Assembly (NCBI RefSeq): GCF_001427285.1
Contig: NZ_LMFV01000023.1
Span: forward strand, 124,001-188,000
Source: Mesorhizobium sp. Root552
GTDB taxonomy: Bacteria; Pseudomonadota; Alphaproteobacteria; Rhizobiales; Rhizobiaceae
Reading direction: 5' to 3'
Length of the DNA stretch: 64,000 nucleotides
This document shows positions 9,431 to 17,933 of this stretch, piece after piece. Every line of letters begins with the position of its first letter. The first letter of the stretch is position 1. A program made the position numbers and the translations under genes. The notes under the pieces were generated by a model. The model had not been told where the DNA came from and ran no database searches. It saw nothing but the letters and a program-made list of their open reading frames with translations.

Positions 9431-9446
9431 ATGAAAGCGGTTTCAT
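9431..9446. promoter_or_regulatory. LacI-family operator 4 (before ABC operon)
   Basis: ATGAAAGCGGTTTCAT with central CG, 93 bp upstream of the substrate-binding protein start. Same frame as the sites at 6674, 6801 and 9185. Confidence 0.75.
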
Positions 9447-9539
9447 AAAGATTGGTAGCAACGCGCAAATGAGACATGCGGCTCGCACGGATCAATGGCT
9501 GTGCCGGTGGCGTGGATCGGACTTCTTGGGAGGAAATTT

Positions 9540-10844
9540 ATGACACGAAAGTTAGGCGGGCTGCCGTTGGCCGGGAGCTTGTTGCTCGGCCTGGCTGCGA
9601 TCGGGGCAACCCCGGCGCAAGCAGAGGACACGCTCAAGGTCTGTTACATGAGCCACCCTGTCATCGAGGCGAATGTCGCCATGATGGAAAAGTGGGCCAA
9701 GGCAAGCGGCGTCGAGTTGGAAAAGAACCCGATGTCCTATTCGGTCTACCTGCCGAAGATGAGCCAGATGCTCAGCAGCGGCGGCACCGACTGCGATATC
9801 TTCTGGCACAACGACGACTGGGGCCAGTTGTGGAAGCAGTGGGTCGAGCAGACCTCGGATGTCGAGGGCATGGACAAGATCCGCAAGGGTCCGATGCGGG
9901 CCTTCCCCAATGACGAGGGGCAGCCGACGGCGGTGCCGCTGGCCCATACGGTCGGAACTTTCTTCTACCGCACCGATCTGGTCGATGAAAAGGACGTACC
10001 GAAGACCTGGGCCGACATGGTGAAAGTCGGTCACAAGCTGCAGGAGGAAGGCAAGACCAAGTGGGGTTATGTCGGCGGCATGACGCACCAGAACACCTGG
10101 TTTTCGATCTGGTGGTCGCTGTGGACGAACGGTTGCGACATCTTCAACCCGAAGTTCGAGCGCGACAACGCCGTTCTCGACAAGAGCGGCTGGGTGCCGA
10201 CGCTGACCGAGGACTGCCACCGCGAGACCATCGAGTTCTGGTGGGACAACCTGCACAAGGACAAGATCAGCCCCGAGGCTATGGTTTCCTATGGCCGCAA
10301 CGAAGCCAACGCCATCTTCATGGCGGGTGAATCGGCCTTCACCTTCGCCGACTCGACCTTCTGGGGGCAGTTCAACGATCCTGAGAAGTCGAAGATCGCC
10401 GGCAAGGTCGGCATGGCCTTGTGGCCGATGGGTCCGCGCCTCGACAACAATATCGCCTGGGACACCATCTGGGCCTGGGGCATTCCAAAGGCCCTGGACG
10501 CCAAGCAGAAGGACCTCGCCAAGAAGGCGCTCGGCGCAATGCTGCTCGACCACGAGGGCCAGATCGCGCAGTGGAAGGCGACTGGCGGACCGCCGCCGAA
10601 CACCGACCTATGGCCCGAACTGGCCGCGCAGGACCCGGTATTCGCCAAGCTCAAGGCGGTCGTCTTCGATGTGAAGGACCAGGTTCTGTCGGCCTACTAC
10701 TTCCCCAACTGGCCGGCAGTGCAGAAGGCTTATGCCGACATCTCGACCGAAGCCTTGAGCGGAAAGCGGGAAGACATACCCGCGGCATTGGAGCGGGGCA
10801 TGAAGACCTTGCACGACGCAGCCGTGCAGCAGATCGCGAAGTAG
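9540..10844 (+). CDS. ABC transporter extracellular solute-binding protein (family 1, CUT1-like)
   Basis: 434-residue periplasmic binding protein. The ATG at 9540 follows GGGAGGAAA; the N-terminus is a signal peptide (about residues 1-26, ending TPAQAED). The mature part is rich in tryptophan (FSIWWSLWTNGCD, WAWGIPKAL), common in sugar or polyol binders of family 1. It is first in a four-gene importer operon whose ATPase is UgpC/MsmK-like, supporting a CUT1 carbohydrate importer. The ligand is unknown; given the LacI-type control together with CoA-transferase, hydratase and SDR genes, an organic acid or acid sugar is also possible. Confidence 0.92.
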   Translation: MTRKLGGLPLAGSLLLGLAAIGATPAQAEDTLKVCYMSHPVIEANVAMMEKWAKASGVELEKNPMSYSVYLPKMSQMLSSGGTDCDIFWHNDDWGQLWKQWVEQTSDVEGMDKIRKGPMRAFPNDEGQPTAVPLAHTVGTFFYRTDLVDEKDVPKTWADMVKVGHKLQEEGKTKWGYVGGMTHQNTWFSIWWSLWTNGCDIFNPKFERDNAVLDKSGWVPTLTEDCHRETIEFWWDNLHKDKISPEAMVSYGRNEANAIFMAGESAFTFADSTFWGQFNDPEKSKIAGKVGMALWPMGPRLDNNIAWDTIWAWGIPKALDAKQKDLAKKALGAMLLDHEGQIAQWKATGGPPPNTDLWPELAAQDPVFAKLKAVVFDVKDQVLSAYYFPNWPAVQKAYADISTEALSGKREDIPAALERGMKTLHDAAVQQIAK

Positions 10845-10848
10845 CGTG

Positions 10849-11799
10849 ATGCCGACGGTTGCCGGGGATCGTCAGACTGCGTCGCGGGGAGCAATCCCCG
10901 CGGCGCGCCGCCGCCGCCGTTTGATCGGCGAGCGGCTCTCTTTTCAGATCGGCCTGATCCTGCCGTCCGTGCTTGTGTTGTTGCTGTTCCAGGTCGTGCC
11001 GATCTTCATCGGCACGGATGCAAGTTTCCGACGTTGGTCCCTTTATGACCCGGACAAGACCTGGGTCGGGCTCGAGCATTATCGCTATGTGCTCAGCGAC
11101 ACCAATTTCCTGTTTACCGTGCTGCCCAACACGTTCCTGCTCATCGTCGCCTCGGTCGGCCTGTCGTTGGCGCTGGGCATGGCTGTTGCCCTCCTTCTCC
11201 ATCGCGGCTTTGCTGCCCAACGTCTGGTCCAGACCGTGGTGCTGCTGCCGCTGATGATCGGTCCCGTCATCGCCTCGACGATGATGCGCTGGACGTTCAA
11301 CGACCAGTTCGGCGTGGTCAATGCATTCCTTGGCTGGTTGGGGCTCGGCCAGCCTGCCTGGCTAGCCGATCGCTGGTATGCCTTCGGTGTCATCGTCTTC
11401 ACCGATGTCTGGATCTGGACGCCGTGGTTCGCCCTTTTGCTGCTTGCAGGTTTGAAGAGCCTGCCCAAGGAGCCGTTCGAGGCGGCGGCGCTCGACGCCG
11501 CGGGGCGCTGGCGTATTTTCACGCACATCACCGTGCCGATGCTGCGACCGGTCATCGGCGTGTGCGTCGTCATCCGGGCCATCGACTGTTTCCGCACCTT
11601 TGACCAGGTCTGGCTGCTGACCGGCGGCGGTCCGGCTCGCTCCACCGAAGTGTTCAGCATCTACGTCTTCATGGAAGCGTTCCAGAACCTGAATTTCGCC
11701 CGCGGCTCGGCGGCTGCCGTCATCGGCACGCTGATCATCATGGTGGCAGGACTGGCGCTCTACGCACTCATCAACCGTTTCATGGAAGTGTCCCGATGA
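10849..11799 (+). CDS. Sugar-type ABC transporter permease (MalF/UgpA-like)
   Basis: 316-residue inner-membrane permease with six predicted helices. The arginine-rich N-terminus (AARRRRRLIGERLSF) precedes the first helix, and the coupling loop is near EPFEAAALDAAGRWRIF. The start is either the ATG at 10849 (chosen) or the GTG directly before it at 10846; both sit 2-5 bp after the stop of the binding-protein gene. The stop overlaps the next permease. Confidence 0.93.
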   Translation: MPTVAGDRQTASRGAIPAARRRRRLIGERLSFQIGLILPSVLVLLLFQVVPIFIGTDASFRRWSLYDPDKTWVGLEHYRYVLSDTNFLFTVLPNTFLLIVASVGLSLALGMAVALLLHRGFAAQRLVQTVVLLPLMIGPVIASTMMRWTFNDQFGVVNAFLGWLGLGQPAWLADRWYAFGVIVFTDVWIWTPWFALLLLAGLKSLPKEPFEAAALDAAGRWRIFTHITVPMLRPVIGVCVVIRAIDCFRTFDQVWLLTGGGPARSTEVFSIYVFMEAFQNLNFARGSAAAVIGTLIIMVAGLALYALINRFMEVSR

Positions 11800-12653
11800 G
11801 CCTCGCTTCCTCCGCCGCTCCGTTGCCACGGCGCACCGGCCTGTTCGATCTGCTGCGCCCCGGCGCGCGCGCCGCCTTCATGATCCTTGCGGTCTCGGCC
11901 GTGCTTCTATTGTTCCTGGCGCCGATCATCATCCTGGTGGTGACCTCGCTGCGTCCAGGCTGGGGTGTCTACTACATCCATCGCGGCACCGAATTTACGC
12001 TGGCCAACTATGTCGAGGTGTTCCAGCGCGGCGTCGTCATCGAAGCCTTCTTCAACTCGTTCCTGGTAGCGACGGCAGCCACGATCCTCTCCCTCGGCGT
12101 CACCGTGACCAGCGGCTATATGCTGTCGCGCTTCAAGGGCTGGCTGCCGAAAACCTGGTTCACGTCGATCTACGTGTTCCGCACCGTACCTTACATTTCC
12201 TGGGTGCTGCCGCTTTATGTGGTCAACGAATCGCTCGGCCTCTATGACACTTTCTTCGGCATCTTGGCCGCGCACGTCGCCGTGCATGTGTGCTTCTTCT
12301 CGTGGATCATGAAGGGCTTCTTCGACGGCATCGATCCCTCGATGGAATATGCCGCGATGATCGACGGCTGCACGCGCTGGGGCGCGTTTCGCCGGGTCGC
12401 GCTGCCGGCTGCCGGTCCTGCGATCGCCGCGCTCGGCATCCTGTCCTGGCTGTGGACGTGGAACGAATTCCTGTTCGCCCTGATCTTGACCGGCAACCGC
12501 ACGCCGCTGTTGACCGTGACGATGGCGCAGTTCGTGACCGAACTCGGCACAGAGTGGAACCTGATGAGTGCTATGGCGGTGATGGCCATGATCCCGGCGG
12601 TCATCATTACGCTGTTCGCCCAAAAATACGTGATCCAGGGCTTGCGCATCTGA
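11796..12653 (+). CDS. Sugar-type ABC transporter permease (MalG/UgpE-like)
   Basis: 285-residue second permease. Starts at the ATG in an ATGA overlap with the upstream permease. Six hydrophobic segments; the EAA loop is SMEYAAMIDGCTRWGAFRRV around residues 180-200; the C-terminus FAQKYVIQGLRI is the common MalG-type ending. Part of the LacI-controlled operon. Confidence 0.94.
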   Translation: MSLASSAAPLPRRTGLFDLLRPGARAAFMILAVSAVLLLFLAPIIILVVTSLRPGWGVYYIHRGTEFTLANYVEVFQRGVVIEAFFNSFLVATAATILSLGVTVTSGYMLSRFKGWLPKTWFTSIYVFRTVPYISWVLPLYVVNESLGLYDTFFGILAAHVAVHVCFFSWIMKGFFDGIDPSMEYAAMIDGCTRWGAFRRVALPAAGPAIAALGILSWLWTWNEFLFALILTGNRTPLLTVTMAQFVTELGTEWNLMSAMAVMAMIPAVIITLFAQKYVIQGLRI

Positions 12654-12678
12654 CCGCGCCCCAATTCGGAGTTTTGAT

Positions 12679-13770
12679 ATGGCTGAAGTCGTTCTGCGCG
12701 ACGTCTGCAAGCGGTACGGTAGCTACAACGCCGTCGACAATGTCAACCTGACCATCCGCGACAAGGAATTCCTCGTACTCGTCGGCCCCTCGGGCTGCGG
12801 CAAGTCCACGACGCTGCGCATGATCGCCGGCCTCGAGGATATTTCCGACGGTACGATCGCCATCGGCGACGAGACGGTCAATGTCCTGCCGCCGCGTGAT
12901 CGCGACATCGCGATGGTGTTCCAGAACTACGCGCTCTACCAGCATATGACGGTCTACGACAATCTGGCCTTCGGCCTGCGCAACCGGAAGGTGCCGGAAG
13001 ACACCATCAAGACGGAAATCGATCGCGCGGTCGACATTCTTGGCCTGCGTGACCTGCTCAAGCGAAAGCCGCGCGAATTGTCCGGGGGGCAGCAGCAGCG
13101 GGTCGCGCTCGGCCGCTGCATCGTGCGGAATGCCAAGGTGTTCCTGTTCGACGAACCGCTGTCCAACCTGGATGCGAAGCTGCGCGCGCATATGCGCCTT
13201 GAACTCAAGCGCCTGCATCGCCGTGTCGAGACCACCGCCGTCTATGTCACGCATGATCAGGTCGAGGCGATGACGCTCGGCGATCGCGTTGTGGTGATGA
13301 ATAACAGCCGCATCGAGCAGGTCGGCACGCCATGGGAAATCTACTCGCGCCCGCGCACCCGCTTCGTCGCGAGCTTCATCGGCTCTCCGGCGATGAACTT
13401 CCTTGACGGCAAGGTGAAACGCAACGGCTCAGGCTACAATATCCACGCGCCCGGCGGGGCATTCCACGTCTCCGATGAAAGCGCGCGTGGGCTGGTGGGA
13501 CAGGATGGACGCGGCGTGACTATCGGTCTGCGGCCGGAGCATATCCGCTTGTATGAATCCAGGGCCGACAACGCTCTGCACGGCCGCGTCGAATTGACCG
13601 AGCAACTAGGGGCCGAGCAACTGGTCGAGGTTGAAGTCGAAGGAGCGCGGATCATGGTTTCGCGCGTCGAGGCGGAGCGTGAGTTGAAGCCGGGCACTCC
13701 GGTATATCTCACGGTCGAGCCCGGCCAGCTACGCTATTTCGATCCGGTAACGGAACAGGCTCTGGCCTGA
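12679..13770 (+). CDS. ABC transporter ATP-binding protein, UgpC/MsmK family
   Basis: 363-residue ATPase for the CUT1-type importer. Walker A GPSGCGKST is near residues 36-44, the signature LSGGQQQR near 134-141, Walker B VFLFDEPLSNLD follows, and a C-terminal TOBE/regulatory domain extends from about residue 240, which is typical for MalK/UgpC. 25 bp separate it from the second permease. UgpC-type ATPases often serve more than one transporter, so it may be shared. Confidence 0.95.
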   Translation: MAEVVLRDVCKRYGSYNAVDNVNLTIRDKEFLVLVGPSGCGKSTTLRMIAGLEDISDGTIAIGDETVNVLPPRDRDIAMVFQNYALYQHMTVYDNLAFGLRNRKVPEDTIKTEIDRAVDILGLRDLLKRKPRELSGGQQQRVALGRCIVRNAKVFLFDEPLSNLDAKLRAHMRLELKRLHRRVETTAVYVTHDQVEAMTLGDRVVVMNNSRIEQVGTPWEIYSRPRTRFVASFIGSPAMNFLDGKVKRNGSGYNIHAPGGAFHVSDESARGLVGQDGRGVTIGLRPEHIRLYESRADNALHGRVELTEQLGAEQLVEVEVEGARIMVSRVEAERELKPGTPVYLTVEPGQLRYFDPVTEQALA

Positions 13771-13840
13771 GTGCGCACGAGGCTCCCGGTTCTGGCTTTC
13801 GTCCTCTCCGACGCGCCAGATTTTCCGGGGGCTCCCGACC

Positions 13841-14575
13841 CTAGGTTCGTGCCGGCGCGAAGTGAGCGACAAGCTCATGACCGTTGCCCGGATATGTCAG
13901 GCGGACATGGGTGATCGGCTGCTCCGCACCCCAAGTGCGTCGCTCGATCAACAGACAGGCGGTGCCCTCGGCAATGCCGAGCGCGGCGGCCGTGACGGGG
14001 TTGGCCCCGATAGCCTGGATGCGATGTTCTGCCGTGCTCCACGGAACGCGTTCGACAAGCCAGGGGCCCGGTGCGCGCTCGGCAAACGTCTCCGCATCGG
14101 CTTCGGGAACCGCATCGAGGTTGATCAGGCGTTCTTCATGGCAGAACGGTTCCTTGCCGGCAAAATGCAGACAGTTGAGATCGAGTACCGGAACTTTTCT
14201 TTCCAGATGCAGCCGGTCGAGGTCGGCGCGGGTGGCGCGGCGTCGCTTTGCGCGTTCGACAATCTCGAAGCGGTAGGCAAGTCCGAGCGCCTGCACTTCC
14301 GTCATGATGTCACGGATTTCCAGCACGGCTGACTGCGAATGCGGCCGCAGCACGAAGCTGCCGCTGCGGCGGCGGCGCTCAATGAGGCCAGCCCTCGCCA
14401 ACTGGTTCAGCACCTTGCTCACGGTCATTCGCGAGCAGCCATATTGCGCCGTCAATTCGTGCTCGAAAGGGATGCGGTGGCCGGGCGGCCAATCGCCCGA
14501 AAGGATGCGGCCTTGTACGTCGTCGAGAATGCGCTGGTGCAGCGAGCGTCTGTCGGGGTTCACCAGCGCCTCCAT
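13841..14575 (-). CDS. GntR family regulator, HutC subfamily (UTRA domain)
   Basis: 244-residue regulator. The winged helix lies at about residues 10-75 (LHQRILDDVQGRILSGDWPP, CSRMTVSKVLNQLARAGLIE) and a UTRA ligand domain at about 90-240. It resembles the histidine-utilisation repressor HutC, but no hut catabolic genes are near; instead it follows the amino-acid ABC operon by 9 bp and is probably its last gene. Two palindromes of the type HutC-like proteins bind (17679 and 17838) sit in the divergent promoter region of that operon, so it likely controls both the transporter and the CaiB/acyl-CoA dehydrogenase pair. Confidence 0.92.
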   Translation of the reverse strand: MEALVNPDRRSLHQRILDDVQGRILSGDWPPGHRIPFEHELTAQYGCSRMTVSKVLNQLARAGLIERRRRSGSFVLRPHSQSAVLEIRDIMTEVQALGLAYRFEIVERAKRRRATRADLDRLHLERKVPVLDLNCLHFAGKEPFCHEERLINLDAVPEADAETFAERAPGPWLVERVPWSTAEHRIQAIGANPVTAAALGIAEGTACLLIERRTWGAEQPITHVRLTYPGNGHELVAHFAPART

Positions 14576-14584
14576 TTCATTGAC

Positions 14585-15376
14585 CTAGACAAGCATAGCG
14601 GCGCCACGGTCCAGATAGGTGTCGAGGAACTGGTCGAGGCGTGGATGACGCGGTTTGCCGAATATCTGCTGTGGCGTGCCTGTCATCAACAGCTTGCCGT
14701 TGTCGAGGAATGCGATCTGCTGGCACACCGCCGCTGCAAAACCGATCTCATGCGACACCACCACCATCGTCATGCCGTCTGCCGCCAGCGCGCGCATGAC
14801 GTTCAGCACCTCGCCGGTCAGCTCAGGGTCGAGTGACGAGGTCGGCTCGTCGAACAGCATGATCTTCGGCTCCAGCGCCAGCGCACGGGCAATTGCGACG
14901 CGCTGCTGCTGGCCGCCGGAAAGCTGGGATGGATAGTGGCCGGCGCGCTCGGCCAGGCCGACTTTCTTCAACTGCACCATGGCGCGCTCTTCGGCTTCGC
15001 TCTTGCGCACGCCGTGAACCGTCTTCAACGCCTCGCTGACATTGCCGAGCGCGGTCATGTGCGGCCAAAGGTTGAACTGCTGGAACACCATGCCGATCTG
15101 CGAGCGCACCGCGCGGATGCGGGCAGCAGGCAGGCGCACCGGCTTGCCTTGCGGGCCGGACGCATAGCCAAGCGGCTCGCCATTGATGAATATCAGCCCA
15201 TCGGATGCTTCCTCAAGGAAGGCCATGCAGCGCAGGAGCGTGCTCTTGCCCGAACCGGAAGGGCCGATCAGGCAGGAAACCTGTCCTTGCGGAATGTCGA
15301 GATCGATCCCATGCAGCACCTCGACGTCGCCGAAACGCTTGATCAACCCTTTTACGGAAATGGCTGGCATCGTCAT
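14585..15376 (-). CDS. Polar amino-acid ABC transporter ATP-binding protein (HisP/GlnQ-like)
   Basis: 263-residue ATPase. Walker A GPSGSGKST, signature LSGGQQQR and Walker B IMLFDEPTSSLDPEL are clear. The start at 15376 overlaps the upstream permease stop in an ATGA; the frame remains open further upstream but that is shadow sequence. It energises the two adjacent HisM/HisQ-like permeases. Cargo is predicted to be an amino acid or related zwitterion. Confidence 0.94.
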   Translation of the reverse strand: MTMPAISVKGLIKRFGDVEVLHGIDLDIPQGQVSCLIGPSGSGKSTLLRCMAFLEEASDGLIFINGEPLGYASGPQGKPVRLPAARIRAVRSQIGMVFQQFNLWPHMTALGNVSEALKTVHGVRKSEAEERAMVQLKKVGLAERAGHYPSQLSGGQQQRVAIARALALEPKIMLFDEPTSSLDPELTGEVLNVMRALAADGMTMVVVSHEIGFAAAVCQQIAFLDNGKLLMTGTPQQIFGKPRHPRLDQFLDTYLDRGAAMLV

Positions 15377-16041
15377 GCGGTCACAAACCTGTATTTGGAG
15401 AAGCGGGCTTCCATATAGCGCCCGAGTCGGCCGGCGAGCTCCACCAGCCCCCAATAGAACAAGGCAAGCAGGAAGAGCGATTCGACGAAAGCGTATTGCT
15501 GCGAACCGATGGCGCTGATGACGAGCGTCAACTCCGGCACGGTGATGATGGAAAGCACGGCGGTTTCCTTGAGCAGAATGATCGCCATGTTGACCGAAGC
15601 CGGCAGCACCAGCATGGTCATTTCCGGAATGAGGATGCGCTGGATGATCTGGCGCCGGTTGAGGCCGACGCATTCGGCGGCTTCGACATGGCCGGGCGGT
15701 ACGGCCTCGAAGCCAGCGCGAAAGATCTCGCTGAAATAGGCCGCTCCATAGACGGTCAAGCCAAGCAGGCCGGCCGGGATGGGCTCAAGCGAGAGGCCGA
15801 TGAACGGCCCGCCATAGTAGAGCAGGAATAGCTGGATCAGGAACGGGGTGCCGCGGATGACCTCGACGCACAACCTCAGCGGATAGCCCAGCCAGCGGCT
15901 GCCGTACCGACGCGCGACGGCAACCAGGAAGCCGAGCAGGGCTGCGCCGATCACGCCCGCCACCCATGTCAGCATGGTTACCCCGAACGCCCGAGCGAGC
16001 TCGGGCATGATGCTCAGGATCAGGTTGGTGTCGAAATTCAT
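15373..16041 (-). CDS. Amino-acid ABC transporter permease (HisM/GlnP family)
   Basis: 222-residue permease of the polar amino-acid type. The motif RGTPFLIQLFLLYYGGPF near residues 65-82 is diagnostic of the family, followed by AYFSEIFRAGFEAVPPGHVE. Overlaps the upstream permease and the downstream ATPase genes by 4 bp each. Confidence 0.94.
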   Translation of the reverse strand: MNFDTNLILSIMPELARAFGVTMLTWVAGVIGAALLGFLVAVARRYGSRWLGYPLRLCVEVIRGTPFLIQLFLLYYGGPFIGLSLEPIPAGLLGLTVYGAAYFSEIFRAGFEAVPPGHVEAAECVGLNRRQIIQRILIPEMTMLVLPASVNMAIILLKETAVLSIITVPELTLVISAIGSQQYAFVESLFLLALFYWGLVELAGRLGRYMEARFSKYRFVTA

Positions 16042-16679
16042 GGCCGCCCCCAGCGGAAGGAGCGTTCGAACACCGAGCCGCCCGAGGCGATCAGCCAGTT
16101 GATGATGAGGTAAAGCAGGCCAGCCGCCGAAAACAGCTCGATCGGCCGATACGTACTGGCTGCAAGATCCTGTGCCATGCGTGTCAACTCGACGATGCCG
16201 ACCACCGAAACCAGCGACGAGGCTTTCAGGATCATGATCGCTTCATTGACCAGAGAGGGGAGGGCGAGACGCAGCGCAATCGGCGCCTTGATGCGTCGGA
16301 ATTGCTGGAACGCACTAAGTCCGGCCATGTCGGCGGCCTCGAGCAGCCCGCGCGGCACGCTCTGGAAACCGCCGCGCAAATTCTCCGCCTGATAGGCCGC
16401 CGTGCAAAGGGAAAGGCCGGTGATTGCCGCAACCACGCTTGGCACATTGAGGCCAAGTGCCGGCAGCAGATTGTAGATGAGCAGCAGTTGCACCAGAAGC
16501 GGCACGCCGCGGAAGAAGCTGACGAAGGTTCGCCCTGAAATGGAGAGCGCACGATTCGGCGAAAGCGAGGCCGCCGAAACTGCCGTGCCTATCACCAGCC
16601 CGATGGTGATGGAGATGAAGCTGATAAGCACCGTGTAGAACGATGCCTGGACCAGCAGTTCAAACAATTTCCAGGACAT
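16038..16679 (-). CDS. Amino-acid ABC transporter permease (HisQ/GlnP family)
   Basis: 213-residue permease. FFRGVPLLVQLLLIYNLLP near residues 53-71 and AYQAENLRGGFQSVPRGLLE are family hallmarks. Second gene of the operon, following the substrate-binding protein. Confidence 0.94.
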   Translation of the reverse strand: MSWKLFELLVQASFYTVLISFISITIGLVIGTAVSAASLSPNRALSISGRTFVSFFRGVPLLVQLLLIYNLLPALGLNVPSVVAAITGLSLCTAAYQAENLRGGFQSVPRGLLEAADMAGLSAFQQFRRIKAPIALRLALPSLVNEAIMILKASSLVSVVGIVELTRMAQDLAASTYRPIELFSAAGLLYLIINWLIASGGSVFERSFRWGRP

Positions 16680-16768
16680 GGAATAGCTTACCCGTTTTGG
16701 GTTGGCTTGATGTGAAGCGCCGCCGCCGCGCCCTCCTTGCGGTGAGCGCGGCGGGGCCGTTCACTCAA

Positions 16769-17596
16769 TCAAAGCGCCGGGTCGTTGACCAGATCGGGCG
16801 TCTCGAACTTCGAGCCGAACCACTTTTCCTGGATCGTTCCCAGACGGCCGTCGCCTTTGATCTTGAGCATGGCGGCTTCGATTGCGTCCATGAGGCTCTT
16901 GTGGTCGTCGTCCTTCAGGCCGGGGTAGCCGAAATAGGCCTTGGTGCCGAACGGCGGCTGGACGACTTCGAAGGTGTCGGGGCGCTGCTTGGCGACGAAA
17001 GCGATGTTGGGCAAGGAATTGCCCACGGCCACGATGCGGCCTGCCGCGAGGTCGGCATAGGCTTCGTTGTTGCCCGGATATTCGCGTACGTCAGCCTTGC
17101 CGGGCAGCGTGTCCACAAACGCCTTGAGCTGTTCGAGCTGTGCGGAAGCCTTGCCGCCGCCGACGGCCTTGCCGGCAACATCTTCGGGCTTCTTCACGGT
17201 CTCATCGCCCGCGCGCTTCAAAAGCGCTACGGTCGCTTCGGCAACCGGAGGGGTGAAGCGATAGCGCTCCATGCGTTGCTTGGTGATCGTGGCAGGGCCG
17301 CCGACGATGTCGAACTTGCCTGCCTCAAGACCCGGCAGCACGCCTTCCCAGGGCAGCAGGACCCATTCGATCTTGACGCCGAGTTCCTTGGCGATCTCGT
17401 CATACAAATCGACGTTCAGGCCCGCATGCGTGCCGGCATCGATGAAGTCGAACGGCGCAAAGGCGGTCTCGGTGCCGACCTTGAGGACACCGGCTTCCTT
17501 GACGCGGGCCAGCGCATCCTGCGCATAGGCTCCGGCCGTGGCACCGAAAAGGAACGCTGCACCAACCAGCGCTTTGAGGAAAAACCTCTTTTGCAT
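16769..17596 (-). CDS. Amino-acid ABC transporter substrate-binding protein (family 3)
   Basis: 275-residue periplasmic protein. I choose the ATG at 17596 because GGGAGG lies 6 bp upstream; a GTG two codons earlier is possible. A signal peptide spans about residues 1-26 (ending GAYAQDAL). The mature N-terminus GVLKVGTETAFAPFDF and the segment LGVKIEWVLLPWEGVLPGLE are typical of family 3 binders for amino acids or opine-like compounds. First gene of a five-gene operon ending with the HutC-like regulator. Confidence 0.94.
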   Translation of the reverse strand: MQKRFFLKALVGAAFLFGATAGAYAQDALARVKEAGVLKVGTETAFAPFDFIDAGTHAGLNVDLYDEIAKELGVKIEWVLLPWEGVLPGLEAGKFDIVGGPATITKQRMERYRFTPPVAEATVALLKRAGDETVKKPEDVAGKAVGGGKASAQLEQLKAFVDTLPGKADVREYPGNNEAYADLAAGRIVAVGNSLPNIAFVAKQRPDTFEVVQPPFGTKAYFGYPGLKDDDHKSLMDAIEAAMLKIKGDGRLGTIQEKWFGSKFETPDLVNDPAL

Positions 17597-17678
17597 TAAC
17601 ACCTCCCAATGTGTTCGTGCCCGCTCAAGGGCGTGTAGGCTTGAAGAACTATCGACCGCCGACCCGCTCGAAAGTCGA

Positions 17679-17692
17679 TATGACTATACATA
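17679..17692. promoter_or_regulatory. Candidate HutC-type operator, imperfect copy
   Basis: TATGACT-ATACATA, two mismatches from the perfect palindrome at 17838. It lies 82 bp upstream of the binding-protein start on the minus strand. Confidence 0.6.
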
Positions 17693-17837
17693 ATAGGCAG
17701 CGTTTCGAAACCGAGTCAACGTGTCGTTTCAAGGGCGGACGTTGCGGAAGTCAATGCTGGGTTGAAATCGTCATTGGAAGACGACTGCTGGCGGTCATCC
17801 AAAAAAGCGACGGCTACCCACTTGCATGGCTATCCAA

Positions 17838-17851
17838 TATGTATATACATA
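17838..17851. promoter_or_regulatory. Candidate HutC-type operator, perfect palindrome
   Basis: TATGTAT-ATACATA, a perfect 14-bp palindrome, 82 bp upstream of the CaiB/BaiF start. GntR/HutC regulators are known to bind TGTATATACA-like sites; the regulator gene at 13841 is the natural candidate. Confidence 0.7.
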
Positions 17852-17933
17852 ATAGGCAGAGCCGTGGGAGAGAGCGTTAAATCAACCCTCTTGCCCAACC
17901 TTCATCCACCATGCTCCGCAGCCGGAGAAGCCG

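Larger units (their letters stand above)
9113..9539. other. Divergent regulatory region between lacI-type gene and sugar-type ABC operon
   Basis: 427 bp without a gene. It is AT-rich compared with its surroundings (9180-9270) and holds two LacI-type palindromes, one near each end. No RNA gene seen. Confidence 0.7.
17597..17933. other. Divergent promoter region, amino-acid ABC operon and CaiB/acyl-CoA dehydrogenase
   Basis: 337 bp without a gene. It contains two copies of the exact 16-mer TATACATAATAGGCAG at 17685-17700 and 17844-17859, each forming the right part of a palindrome listed separately. No RNA gene seen. Confidence 0.7.

Noticed and set aside
9552..10553. 333-codon minus-strand frame
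   Set aside because: Mirror of the solute-binding protein gene; low-complexity composition.
13841..17596. Histidine utilisation (hut) locus
   Set aside because: The regulator is HutC-like, but no hutU, hutH, hutI or hutG gene lies nearby; the associated enzymes are CoA-transferase and acyl-CoA dehydrogenase.
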